Below are positions 25,001 through 35,338 of a stretch of DNA of 64,000 nt, in pieces (the stretch's first letter is position 1; each line of letters starts with the position of its first letter). The stretch lies in assembly GCA_023630585.1 (NCBI GenBank), contig CM042543.1:13700260-13764259 (forward strand), read 5' to 3'. The notes below the pieces were generated by a model that did no database searches, had not been told where the DNA came from, and saw nothing but the letters and a program-made list of their open reading frames with translations. The position numbers and the translations under genes are program-made. This stretch comes from Cranoglanis bouderius (lineage: Eukaryota; Chordata; Actinopteri; Siluriformes; Cranoglanididae).

Positions 25001-26378
25001 AGAAAATATAATGCAATGCATTATTAAACAAAATAGATTTATTTGCCATTAGAAGAGATTCCAGTGTAACCACTGTGGCATATAGCAGAGTACAGAAATA
25101 TGCTAGATCTATCAAAAAGTTCATTAACAAATAATTTGGGACATTGTACATGAACAGACTACCAATAATTATATAATGCTACCATGTCAGTATTTTAGCT
25201 GACTCACATGCAATGTAAAATCACATAAAATGGCTTAGGTGAATTAAATAGAACAGTGAAGCAAAACTGGTACACGGCAAATGTTTGCAGAACTGGCAGA
25301 GATTGAATAACATTTTTTATTAATTGTGATAATGAAGGAATATCTGTTAAACTGATCATTCTATTTCTCTGTTTTCTCAATTTTGTCTTAAGACTATGCA
25401 AACCTTTGCACTGATAGTAGATACTGTGTACCATTGCTATACTGTAGTGTACCACTGCTTTTTTTTAACTTCTACTGCTTCATCACAAGATGGCGCTGTT
25501 TGCTTAACTAGGACCTGTGACAACTGCTGTAGAATACAGTAGAATGCACCCTGCACTAATCTTTACAAGGAGTGCAAGGAATGAAAATATTTGTGGTTTA
25601 CTGAAGTTCAGCCTCAAAATCCAATACTGTTCTTAAGTGAATATAAAATGTCAGCACACATAGTTAATCATACAGTTTAGTGTATAGCAATTTTACAATA
25701 AATAAACCAATGAAACCAAAGAACATGTTGTTACATGTGAGGCATATTAATAGGTTTACAGAATACAAACTGCACAAAAGTAAAACTCTTGATCAAACAT
25801 ATTGACAAGATCATAAATGTAGTAGATTCATTGCATAACTAAATTGTATAGCATTCAGTTGATTATGCTTAATTTGCGCATATTTAAACTGGATTCTGGA
25901 GAACACTGCAGTTTATTTAACTCTGGTGATTTGACTGCATAAAGTATTATAATAGTAGAGTGGAAGCAAATGAAACATGCTGCCTTGTGCATTTCAAGAG
26001 AATGAAGGCTGCAGAGATTTTAATAGAACTATTTTAGTGGCACAGTCTTTTCTCAAGCCCATTACAGAGTTGCTGATTAGACAGATTCGTGCCATTTGCA
26101 CCCAGGTAGCAAAACGGCAACGACTTGCAAAATGTACACAGGCAGCATCAGACCAGGCAACAGTCTATCTAGGGCATTTATAGGACCAATCCAATATGGC
26201 GTCCTCAAGGCAACACACACATTAAAGCTGCTAACTCAAAAAGTTCCCCCTGAAAAAAAAAAAAAAAGTTAATGCCATGCATTATTTATCCAATGTATTA
26301 AACACATTCATATGACAAAGGAGTCACCTCTCACTGCAGTTTTGTCTGTGAAAATGAACTATGCTGTTGAACTAGGTT
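19015..26378. other. Intergenic region between RUNX2 and CLIC5, CLIC5 side
   Basis: No exon of a known family was recognised on either strand. GC-richer unique-looking patches occur around 20.74-20.97, 21.3-21.65 and 24.2-24.66 kb and may be conserved non-coding elements. The 152-codon frame at 24197-24655 (minus) shows no recognisable domain. A CTCF-like site lies at 25483-25498. Confidence 0.7.
25912..25917 (-). terminator. Candidate CLIC5 polyadenylation signal
   Basis: AATAAA on the minus strand about 460 bp after the CLIC5 stop. Chosen as the first canonical hexamer I saw downstream; unproven. Confidence 0.35.
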
Positions 26379-26543
26379 TCACTTGCCCAGCCGTCTGGCT
26401 ACATCCTGGTAAGCTAGTTCGATCTCTCTGTCAGCCGCACACGTGTTGGTGAACTCGTCCCGTGCATAGGCGTTCTGCAGATAGCGCCACACTCCACTGT
26501 ACTCTGACGGTATCTCAAAGTTACGGTATTTCTTAGATACAAC
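26379..26543 (-). CDS. clic5: CLIC5 exon 6 (stop codon)
   Basis: 165 bp; encodes VVSKKYRNFEIPSEYSGVWR, YLQNAYARDEFTNTCAADRE and IELAYQDVARRLGK, then TGA at 26381-26379. Confidence 0.95.
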   Translation of the reverse strand, partial: VVSKKYRNFEIPSEYSGVWRYLQNAYARDEFTNTCAADREIELAYQDVARRLGK

Positions 26544-29500
26544 CTTGAAACGAGAATGTCTTCATTGGAAAATCTCCAGTGGATTTAAAAATATACAGGT
26601 GCATCTCAATAAATTAGAATGTCGTGGAAAAGTTCATTTATTTCAGTAATTCAACTCAAATTGTGAAACTCGTGTATTAAATAAATTCAATGCACACAGA
26701 CTGAAGTAGTTTAAGTCTTTGGTTCTTTTAATTGTGATGATTTTGGCTCACATTTAACAAAAACCCACCAATTCACTATCTCACCAAATTAGAATATTTC
26801 ATAAGACCAATAAAAAAAACATTTTTAGTGAATTGTTGGCCTTCTGGAAAGTATGTTCATTTACTGTACATGTACTCAATACTTGGTAGGGGCTCATTTT
26901 GCTTTAATTACTGCCTCAATTCAGTGCGGCATGGAGGTGATCAGTTTGTGGCACTGCTGAGGTGGTATGGAAGCCCAGGTTTCTTTGACAGTGGCCTTCA
27001 GTTCATCTGCATTTTTTGGTCTCCTGTTTCTCATTTTCCTCTTGACAATACCCCATAGATTCTCTATGGGGTTCAGGTGTGGTGAGTTTGCTGGCCAGTC
27101 AAGCACACCAACACCATGGTCATTTAACCAACTTTTGGTGCTTTTGGCAGTGTGGGCAGGTGCCAAATCCTGCTGGAAAATGAAATCAGCATCTTCAAAA
27201 AGCTGGTCAGCAGAAGGAAGCATGAAGTGCTCCAAAATTTCTTGGTAAATGGATGCAGTGACTTTGGTTTTCAAAAAACACAATGGACCAACACCAGCAG
27301 ATGACATTGCACCCCAAATCATCACAGACTGTGGAAACTTAACACTGGACTTCAAGCAACTTGAGCTATGAGCTTCTCCACCCTTCCTCCAGACTCTAGG
27401 ACCTTGGTTTCCAAATGAAATACAAAACTTGCTCTCATCTGAAAAAAGGACTTTGGACCACTGGGCAACAGTCCAGTTCTTCTTCTCCTTAGCCCAGGTA
27501 AGACGCCTCTGACGTTGTCTGTGGTTCAGGAGTGGCTTAACAAGAGGAATACGACAACTGTAGCCAAATTCCTTGACACGTCTGTTTGTGGTGGCTCTTG
27601 ATGCCTTGACCCCAGCCTCAGTCCATTCCTTGTGAAGTTCACTCAAATTCTTGAATCGATTTTGCTTGACAATCCTCATAAGGCTGCGGTTCTCTCGGTT
27701 GGTTGTGCATCTTTTTCTTCCACAATTTTTCCTTCCACTCAACTTTCTGTTAACATGCTTGGATACAGCACTCTGTGAACAGCCAGCTTCTTTGGCAATG
27801 AATGTTTGTGGCTTACCTAGTGAACCAAACTGAGAGACCATTTTGAAGGCTCAGGAAACCTTTGCAGGTGTTTTGAGTTGATTAGCTGATTGGCATGTCA
27901 CCATATTCTAATTTGTTGAGATAGTGAATTGGTGGGTTTTTGTTAAATGTAAACCAAAATCATCACAATTAAAAGAACCAAAGACTTAAACTACTTCAGT
28001 CTGTGTGCACTGAATTTATTTAATACACGAGTTTCACAATTTGAGTTGAATTACTGAAATAAATTAACTTTTTCACAACATTCTAATTTATTGAGATGCA
28101 CCTGTATATACAATTTAAAATACTGGAACATTATTCCTGGCTTTTGAAATCAGAGGACTTACCTTGACAACATGAAGTTTAGGGAGAAGGTTGCAGTCTG
28201 CTAGTGTTAATTCATTGCCATCAAGGTATTTACGAGTGGAGCACTTTTCCTCCTCCATGCTATCTGCATCAATCTCCTCAGGTAGAGGAGAGTTAAGGAA
28301 GTCATCTAGTTTCTTCAGAGCCTTCAGTAATCCTCGCTGAAGACCTGCAAGGTGAAAAGATTGGTCCAAAGTGTATTGGCCCAAAGAGGACTGCCAGAAC
28401 ATGGAGCATGAGTCATTTTTGGCATTTGAATCACCATAAAATATGCCACTCACTTGTGTTAGCCTCAGGCCTTGTGTTCTTTATGTATGCGGAGAACTTA
28501 GCGAAGATGTCATTTCCTGCTGTATTTGATTCCCTGTTTTTTGTCGCTAGTTTTGGGTACCTTGAGAGAAAGGAGGCAATAAGGCAGTGTTGATCTTGCA
28601 CAGGAAGGACAAAAAAAAAAAAAAAAAAAAAGACCCTGCTCTGACTACATACTTTGGAGGAGCTAGCATCTCCTCTAGGTACTCCTCGATCTTGTTGACA
28701 TCAGTTCGCACCTCTCCATTGAAGGTGAGAAAAGGTGGGTGTGTTCCAGGTGCCAGATTATGTAGATCTGGTGGTTTCCTGAGGAGCAATGCCAGGCAAC
28801 AACAGATTAGACATGAACACTCAGACATTATACCCATTTTCATGACCATATTATTACCTTTTCAGATCAACAGTGGTGACATTGAATACCACCCCTTTCA
28901 GCCATAGGATCATGAAGAGTCTTTGGGAGAAGGGACAGTTCCCAATGCTCTCTCCATCACTGCCTGCCTGAAGTGAAACAATCCATTAGAACGAAAATAA
29001 TCATTAAAGAGCAACAATTCTACTAATAAGGCGTAATATTTTTAGCATATAGGAACTAATGTGAAAAGAGGGCTATCATTTGTTTAGTAAAAATTAAACA
29101 CACGTGTTCTTGTGCTTATTCTGGGACTCCAATTCACAATATGTTCATGTTCATACTGAATATTCTTTCAATGCACTTGAAGTGTAATGATGAGTATAAT
29201 GAAGTATAATCACACTCTTCAGTGTCACTCATAGAAGAAAGAACTTTGAGCTTGATTTCTCTCAAGCCATCTCTGGTTGTCACTGCCACCACTGGCTTGC
29301 ACATTAAGGATCTACAATGAAAAGCCATAACTTTAAAACCACCTGCCTAATATAGTGTAGGTCCGCCTTGTGCCACCAAAACAGCTCTGACTCATCGAGG
29401 CATGGACTCCACAAGACCTCTGAAGGTGTGCTGAGGTATTTGGCACCAAGAAGTTAGCAGCAGATCCTTTAAGTCCTGTAAGTTACGAGGTGGAGGCTCC

Positions 29501-32489
29501 ATGGATCAAACTTGTTTCTCCAGCACATCCCACAGATACCTGATCGGATTGAGATCTGGGGAATTTGGAGGCCAAGTGAACACCTTGAACTCTTTGTCAT
29601 GTTCCTCAAACCATTCCTGAACAATTTTTGCAGTGTGTCAGGGCGCATTATCCTGCTGAAAGAGGCCACTGCCTTTAGTGAATACCGTTGCCATGAAGGG
29701 GTGTACTTGATCTACAACAATGTTTAGGTATGTGGTACATGTCAAAGTAACATCCAAATGAATGCCAGGACCCAAGGTTTCCCAGCAGGACATTGTCCAG
29801 AGCATCACACTGCCTCTGCCGGCTTGCCTTCTTCCCATAGTGCATCCTGGTGCCACCTCTTCCCCAAGTATGCGACGCACATGCACCCGGCCACCCACAT
29901 GAAAACGTGATTCATCAGACCAGGCCACCTTCTTCCATTGCTCCATGGTCCTGTTCTGATGCTCACGTGCCCATTGTAGGCACCAAGTTGTCTAGCCATC
30001 ACAATTTGGCCCTTGTTATATTTGCCCAGATCCTTATGCTTGCCCATTTTTCCTGCTTCCAACACAACAACTTCAAGAACTGACTGTTTACATGCTGCCT
30101 AATATATCCCACCCCTTGACAGATGCCACTATAATGAGATAATCAATGTTATTCACTTCACCTGTTAGTGGTGTTAATGTTATGGCTGATCAGTGTAATC
30201 AACATCAATTTCTGTAAAACTGCTTTGTGCCTACTGCTTAAAGGGCTATACCAATAAAACTGAACTGAACTGAAATACACATCATATACAGAATTGTTAC
30301 AGAAATGAAATAAAAGCAAATTAAAGAAAAAACCAACATGAAGTGGCTTAGTAAGGTATTAAGCCACCATGAGCATCCATGAGCCACCAGAACAGCTCCA
30401 TAAAGCAGCTTGGCATAGATTCCACACATCTCTGGAACTATACTGGGGGGATGATGATAGTGGTGGAGAGCATCGTCTAACACAAAACACTAAAATCTCC
30501 AGTAGGTGTCCAATTAGGATGAGACTTGGTGACTGAGAAGGCCATGGCATATGATTTAAATCATTTTCACACTCATCAAACTGTTCAGGATGGGTGCGTT
30601 GTCATTCTAGAAGAGACCACTCCCATTAGGATAGAAATGATCAATTTAATTCAATTCAACTTTATTGTAATCCTACATATACAGTTGCAATCAAAATTAT
30701 TCAACCCCCATTGCAAAATTTTCCAGACTTTTAGCTGTTCGCAATGAACAAATCAAACAAAAGCAATTGAAATAGTTCAACATGATGAATGCTTCAAGTG
30801 GTTTCCCCAAATTCAACTGAAAATGCAACTTACAGGTGTAAACAAAAATAGCAGCATTTGCTGAAAGCTAGAGGAGCTGCTACCACCATTTTGGTAGTGT
30901 CATAGGATGAAGGTAATTGGTCAGAATAATTTTGTAATGATTTGCAGTGACCTTTTCCTCTAAGAGGACAAGTGGATCCAAACCAAGTTAGCACAATGTG
31001 CCCCCAAAGTATAACAGAGCTTATTGTGTTTTTTTTCCCCTTTAATTTGCTTCCCATTTGCTTGAACTGGCTCAGCTGTATGCTATTATTTAAGTATTTA
31101 TGGCACGAACAAAGTCATTAAATGTCAATTAATTCCTTCATTACCTTTCCAACTTATGTTGTGGAAACAGTGCCCCTCTTTAAAACTACTGAGGGTCATT
31201 TATAAAGCCTTGTGAAAAAAACATGAGTGTGAACCTAAAACAAAACAACTCAGTATGTGAGTCAGCGTCATGGGGCCAGACTCAAGATTATTACACCCTT
31301 GAGTGGCATGCACAGTTGCGTGAATCAGGTGGGGCCTTTTGTCCTAGCAGTTAATCCTGATATCAAGTCAATCATATGAACCAAACAAGGGGGCAATCAC
31401 AATCCATATCTGAAATTAAGCGCTTGTGCTATCCAATAGCAGCATTGAACTGGGCCGGAAAACTGAGCCAGTCACAGGATCCCAACTGGAGCTGAATTAT
31501 TGATGGAAATTCCATTACCTGCCTCATTAGCCCTCGGCCCAAAGAGTTCGAGTCTGACTTGTCAACAGAACCTTGAGCTTGACTTCATCCTAACCCCTTT
31601 CAATTGATTCTGTTTTATCACCTCTTCACTACAGGTTCAAACGTAGAGAGCTTAGATTTCAAAGGGCTACAGCGGGGATTCAAAGTGTTTTGTTTTTTGT
31701 TTTTTTTGAAAAATTACATTGATATAATGCAATACGTTTTCTATGAATACTTTCACACACTGTCAGATATTCTGTGTTTCTACCATTAGGTCCACTTCTC
31801 CCTCCTTAATGCTTTCATAAAATGCTTAAACAGTCGGCTGTATGGGATTTTCCCAATGACTGTACCACAGATGTGTGACTGAATATTTATAAGCAATTTA
31901 ACACATCAACTGCTATAAAGATACTAATAAACTGAGGTATGGAGCAATCACAAGAAAGAAATACTGATGTAACTTACAGTACTTCAGCTGATGATGCAAT
32001 TGATCTGATCTTTCATTAGATTCTGCAATAGTCACATAATTTCCGCCATCTTTAACCATCACAGTGTTATCGGTGTGAGTGAGCCACAGACGCTAGCACT
32101 GATCTGATTTAGCCTAGTGTAGCACTCCTACTGAGGAATTAGAGCGTTGCAGTGTTGATAGGAAGGCAGAAATAATTCAGGAGGGAGTGTGCCTCCTGGG
32201 CAGAGAGAGTGCTACCGAGACACCTGTCCATTTCAGCTCAGCACTTCAGTACTTCTGCTTCACTGACCAAGTGCTGCTGATCAAACACTAAAACACAGAC
32301 CTACACAATATGCATACATCAAAACATTGCTAAAATATTGAATCAAAAGAGTGTGCAAAAAGATTTCTCATGATAGCTAAAGTGAAATGAATGAAGGTAG
32401 ATATTAGCATGCCATGCATTCCTTACCTTTACAAACAACTCAATGTCAGGATCCTTATCCTCTTCATTTGAAGAGACCAAAGCTGTCAT
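26379..32489 (-). CDS. clic5: CLIC5 (chloride intracellular channel protein 5), complete coding region
   Basis: Six coding exons on the minus strand: 32489-32427, 28967-28858, 28778-28653, 28560-28454, 28344-28163 and 26543-26379. The lengths 110, 126, 107 and 182 bp for exons 2-5 are those typical of the CLIC family. The product is 250 residues, close to the usual 251 of the short CLIC5A form. CLICs have a glutathione-transferase-like fold and move between soluble and membrane-bound states; CLIC5 links membrane to cortical actin through ezrin in hair-cell stereocilia and podocytes. The redox motif CPFSQR puts its cysteine at residue 32; DVNKIEEYLEE, FLDG-type helix LDGNELTLADCNLLPKLHVV and the late KKYR basic motif are all visible. 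RUNX2 and ENPP4 as neighbours favour CLIC5 over CLIC4 or CLIC6. The long first exon of the CLIC5B form was not found. Confidence 0.96.
26596..28104 (-). mobile_element. Near-intact Tc1-like transposon in CLIC5 intron 5
   Basis: 1509 bp flanked by TA (26594-26595, 28105-28106). Long inverted repeats of about 200 bp (26596 to ~26797 and ~27903 to 28104) start CAGGTGCATCTCAATAAATT at both ends with few differences. It carries one long transposase frame on the minus strand. It fills nearly the whole intron between CLIC5 exons 5 and 6. Confidence 0.95.
26921..27841 (-). CDS. Tc1-like transposase, 306 codons, C-terminus cut by a stop
   Basis: Cut-and-paste transposase of the IS630/Tc1/mariner group. 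An N-terminal helix-turn-helix lies near residues 10-35 (FIAKEAGCSQSAVSKHVNRK) with a GRKR-type linker near 41-44. The catalytic triad is visible as D135 (FSDES), D225 (FQQDLAPAH) and E260 (PIENLWG). I count 34 residues between the second Asp and the Glu, the DD34E spacing of Tc1. The frame ends after ITSMPH at a TGA (26921-26923). Beyond it the same frame reads IEAVIKAK, another TGA at 26894-26896, then APTKY, the usual family end. So about 15 terminal codons are lost; the first TGA is consistent with a CGA to TGA change. The catalytic core is uninterrupted; activity is unknown. Confidence 0.93.
   Translation of the reverse strand: MVSQFGSLGKPQTFIAKEAGCSQSAVSKHVNRKLSGRKNCGRKRCTTNRENRSLMRIVKQNRFKNLSELHKEWTEAGVKASRATTNRRVKEFGYSCRIPLVKPLLNHRQRQRRLTWAKEKKNWTVAQWSKVLFSDESKFCISFGNQGPRVWRKGGEAHSSSCLKSSVKFPQSVMIWGAMSSAGVGPLCFLKTKVTASIYQEILEHFMLPSADQLFEDADFIFQQDLAPAHTAKSTKSWLNDHGVGVLDWPANSPHLNPIENLWGIVKRKMRNRRPKNADELKATVKETWASIPPQQCHKLITSMPH
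28163..28344 (-). CDS. clic5: CLIC5 exon 5
   Basis: 182 bp; encodes LQRGLLKALKKLDDFLNSPL, PEEIDADSMEEEKCSTRKYL and DGNELTLADCNLLPKLHVVK, with GTAAGT donor. Confidence 0.96.
28454..28560 (-). CDS. clic5: CLIC5 exon 4
   Basis: 107 bp; reads YPKLATKNRESNTAGNDIF and AKFSAYIKNTRPEANT. The acceptor follows a CTCTCAAG tract and the donor is GTGAGT. Its frame carries no ATG, which is why simple ORF scanning misses it. Confidence 0.95.
28653..28778 (-). CDS. clic5: CLIC5 exon 3
   Basis: 126 bp; encodes PPDLHNLAPGTHPPFLTFNG and DVNKIEEYLEEMLAPP. Donor GTATGT directly follows AA of a split Lys codon. Confidence 0.96.
28858..28967 (-). CDS. clic5: CLIC5 exon 2
   Basis: 110 bp; encodes AGSDGESIGNCPFSQR and the putative membrane-inserting segment LFMILWLKGVVFNVTTVDLK. 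Ends in phase 2 before GTAATA. Confidence 0.96.
29315..30195 (-). mobile_element. Deleted Tc1-like element in CLIC5 intron 1
   Basis: 881 bp flanked by TA (29313-29314, 30196-30197). The right end GTTATGGCTGATCAGTG mirrors the left AGCCATAAC. The minus strand still reads transposase pieces such as EQWKKVAWSDESRFHV, VMLWTMSCWE and GLFQQDNAP, but with stops and a large internal deletion at about 29978 that joins two distant parts of the family sequence. Same family as 49957-50697. Confidence 0.85.
29638..29946 (-). pseudogene. Transposase fragment (Tc1-like), broken
   Basis: 102 codons with WSDESRFHV (first catalytic Asp context) and LFQQDNAP (second Asp context). The C-terminal Glu region is in other frames. 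A decayed transposase, not a host gene. Confidence 0.8.
30205..30272 (+). repeat. Dispersed-repeat 3' tail fragment
   Basis: Ends in CTATACCAATAAAACTGAAC and a GAACTGAA run, resembling the common fish repeat tail that reads GCTATACAAATAAA followed by TTGAA repeats. A related tail in opposite orientation (ATTCAATTCAACTTTATTG) lies at about 30648-30667. Confidence 0.5.
30330..31020 (-). mobile_element. Nested repeat: Tc1-like relic split by a second insertion
   Basis: Segments of about 30350-30640 and 30895-31020 both read like parts of one Tc1-like family (minus strand; the first keeps GGTGACTGAGAAGGCCATGG and the second GTGGATCCAAACCAAG). The piece between them (about 30641-30895) holds a CAATTCAACTTTATTG tail and another Tc1-type end, CAGTTGCAATCAAAATTATT at about 30681. 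The interpretation rests on remembered family layout, so boundaries are approximate. Confidence 0.55.
32427..32489 (-). CDS. clic5: CLIC5 exon 1 (start codon)
   Basis: ATG at 32489-32487; 21 codons, MTALVSSNEEDKDPDIELFV then Lys, ending exactly at a codon boundary before the GTAAGG donor. The length and the ELFVK end match the short-form first exon of CLIC5. Confidence 0.93.
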
Positions 32490-32864
32490 TTTGATTCAGG
32501 CTTTATTAATGTTCCCCTAAACCAAACGTGCCACTGAGCTCAGGGTGGGATGGCTCATAAACAGGAGAAAGCTTGCTCACCAAAGAATCTCCTTACTGTC
32601 CTTACTGTACCTCCAGCTGGCTGTAGTGATGGTCGTGTTCATGCAACAAGTGCATGAGGTGCAGCCTTGTTTTGATTTGGCCCCTGGGCCCAGCTGTCAG
32701 GGGTACAGCATGCTCTCACTGTCACACTCAGGTCAAAAATAGCCAGCAAAGAGGAGAGGGAGGAGCTCCGAATGTCTGCCTCTGTGTCACCTACACTCCC
32801 TCCACACACACTCTCGCTCTCTGGCCTTTATGTCCTGCTGGCGATCAATCACGTTTCAGACTCT

Positions 32865-32868
<4 letters not shown>

Positions 32869-32899
<31 letters not shown>
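32869..32899. repeat. Poly(A) tract
   Basis: About 30 A in a row on the plus strand, 380 bp upstream of the CLIC5 start; may be the remnant of a retroposon tail. Confidence 0.9.
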
Positions 32900-32903
<4 letters not shown>

Positions 32904-34906
32904 TTCAGTAACTGAGTCACCCTGGGAGCACAGGAAAGAGATGTCCTACTTCAGATAGTGTGAAAATCCAGATGGAGTGTTCAAGATCCAGGAGGATGAG
33001 TAATGCTTAAGCACTAAAGGATGTGATACATCAGTAACTGATAAATGATGGTGATTAAAAGTGGTTAGTTATGATGCTAGAACCAGTACAATATTGCAAT
33101 ATAACTAGATACGGTGAGAGCTCATTTGATAAACTGCTTGAGTAATCTAGTAATCTATCCTCCACAAACAGTACATCTATGCTTCAAACTATGAGGTGAA
33201 AAGTGAGTATCTCAAGAATTCACACAGCATGAAAGAAAGCTAAAACAGTTAACACGTTATACATTTGGATAATACTGATTAATATCATTGTGAAAATGAT
33301 CACCTGTAGGAAAGTGCAGCATACGCTATACATAGTGAGTCAGAGGTGGGCTACAGCGTGGAGTGGAGAAGGGAGCGGGACATTCCACTCTCTAAATATA
33401 GAGGCTTGCTCAACTCCTAACTCACACTGCTCCCACCTAAGGCTTAGGTCTTTACTTAGGTCTTATGATTTAAAAATTCCTACTGAAACACAACAGTTAT
33501 TACTAAATAAATAAGAATCTAGTTATTGCATGATTGATCATTTTATTTAATAAGTACCAGTGGCACAATAATTTACTGAAGGAAACTTTATTACGAGAAA
33601 GACAGTGAACCTAAAACTTGTCAGAGCTGCAACTTCATCCGCATACACAGGCAAATCAATTTACTATCACAACCAACTAAAATGAACTTGAAATGTACCA
33701 GTCACTCATTTTCTTTCTCTTTTAGACAAAAGATGATTCCATGAAACCTTGAGAGATTTCCACATCATTGTGAGCCTCATTATAAGACACAATATCAGAG
33801 AGTGACCTCTAGTGGTTCAGATGTAACAATATTACAAAGCTGTAAAGTATTACTGCTGTACATCTAGCAACCATTTAAGCTGCCTTAAAATAACACCACT
33901 AAATTTTATACAAGAAAGAAAACCTATCAATATCATAGATTTAACACACACAGACGGCTCCACGAAAGCTCCCACAACACATCAGTACCTGACAATCGTT
34001 CCCTTGCATAGTTACGCAGTACAAGCAGCTTTAAAGGACTTCAAGAAAACCATGAACCAGCCTTTAAACCCCTCTCACCCTAAACACAAACATCTGAGTG
34101 CAACAAACTCACATTATTTATTAAAAAAAAACAATATTTCTTAATTTAAATGATCACTAAAAAGCATAATATTTTTCAAATCAATTAATAGCCTACACGT
34201 ACACACTACCAGAATAGAAAAATAGAATTTCCTTTAACACTACCTAAATATAAAGATCAATATTCACTGAGGAAGCGGAAGGAACAAACATTCATAGGCT
34301 CTTAAAGCATAAAACACAAGGGAATAAATATACAGTGTACGTAACTCAGTAACTTGATTGCTTCAGTTCCTGGTACTATGCTGGAGATCAGAAAGTCCCT
34401 CAAACCACTGGAGCAATGCAAAATATGAATATTCTCAGTGCATTTCCAGCAAGTCATTAAGTTGAATGAACATTGCACTTGAGCGTACCTGATAACACCT
34501 ATGCCTGTCAAAGTTTTTGTATTACGTGCCCCAAAATATCTGCTTTAAAAATAATAGGAGTATTCAATGTTATGCCATTATATATTATATATGACCTGAC
34601 ATGCATTTGCAAATGCTTTACACTGAGAGAAAAAAAACAAAAACAAACAAAAAAAACCACCTACATATTAACCACTACATTAAGAGACTCGTTAAGGGTC
34701 TTCATCTCTGACATCTTAATATAATCTGTTCCCTCATTACATTTCTAGACCACAAAAAAAACAGGTAAGAACTTGTTGGAACCTGCATTGCATATTTAAA
34801 CTACTGCTTAAATAAATAGCAGCCCCATTCTTTGGACAGCAATAGGCAAAGAAATATTCCTACGATCATTTCTTTCTTTCTTTTTTTGCCTATTTGTGCT
34901 TTTTTG

Positions 34907-34912
34907 TTTATT
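34907..34912 (-). terminator. Candidate ENPP4 polyadenylation signal
   Basis: AATAAA on the minus strand, about 55 bp after the stop; a very short 3' UTR would result, so a more distal signal is equally possible. Confidence 0.35.
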
Positions 34913-34967
34913 TCCTTTTTGGGCAAGCACAGTGCATGTACTTAAACCAGTCCTAAAGTTTCCGCAC

Positions 34968-35338
34968 TCATTCAAGCAAAGGCTCGTCGTCGTCCTCCTC
35001 CTCCAGCTCTAAGCGGGCAAACGGCCGAGACGAGGAGTGCTCCCTGTTCTTTAGCAGTCTGAAGAGGAGGGTGATGGTGGTGAGCACTATGAAGGCGCCG
35101 ATGACGATGCCTATCACCGCTGCCAGGTCTGAGCACTTCTCCTTGAGCAGCACGCAGCGGACTTTGGTGAAGCTGCCGTTATTGGGCATCTCAGGGATGC
35201 CCAGGAGGTTGCACATGAGTGGGTAGAGATCCACGCTGTTGATGGTGTTCATCCGATAGCCTTTCCGAAAGGCAGGGCCCTGAGCTGCCAGGAAGGGGTG
35301 CATGCTGGGCAGAGAGTTATCATAGCCATGATCACCCA
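34968..35338 (-). CDS. enpp4: ENPP4 coding exon 3 (stop codon)
   Basis: Completes the catalytic domain (GDHGYDN with H336), then encodes the membrane helix and acidic cytoplasmic tail; stop at 34970-34968. Confidence 0.96.

Larger units (their letters stand above)
28968..32426 (-). other. CLIC5 intron 1
   Basis: 3.46-kb intron. It holds a deleted Tc1-like element (29315-30195), a short repeat tail (30205-30272), a nested repeat block (30330-31020), and from about 31030 to 32426 no recognisable feature. Confidence 0.85.
32490..34967. other. Intergenic region between CLIC5 start and ENPP4 end
   Basis: Upstream of CLIC5 and downstream of ENPP4. It contains CLIC5 5' UTR and promoter of unknown extent, an A-tract (32869-32899) and a CTCF-like site (33804-33815). 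No exon is recognised; the long first exon of CLIC5B is not seen. Confidence 0.65.

Noticed and set aside
26967..27248. 93-codon plus-strand frame
   Set aside because: Antisense shadow of the Tc1-like transposase gene.
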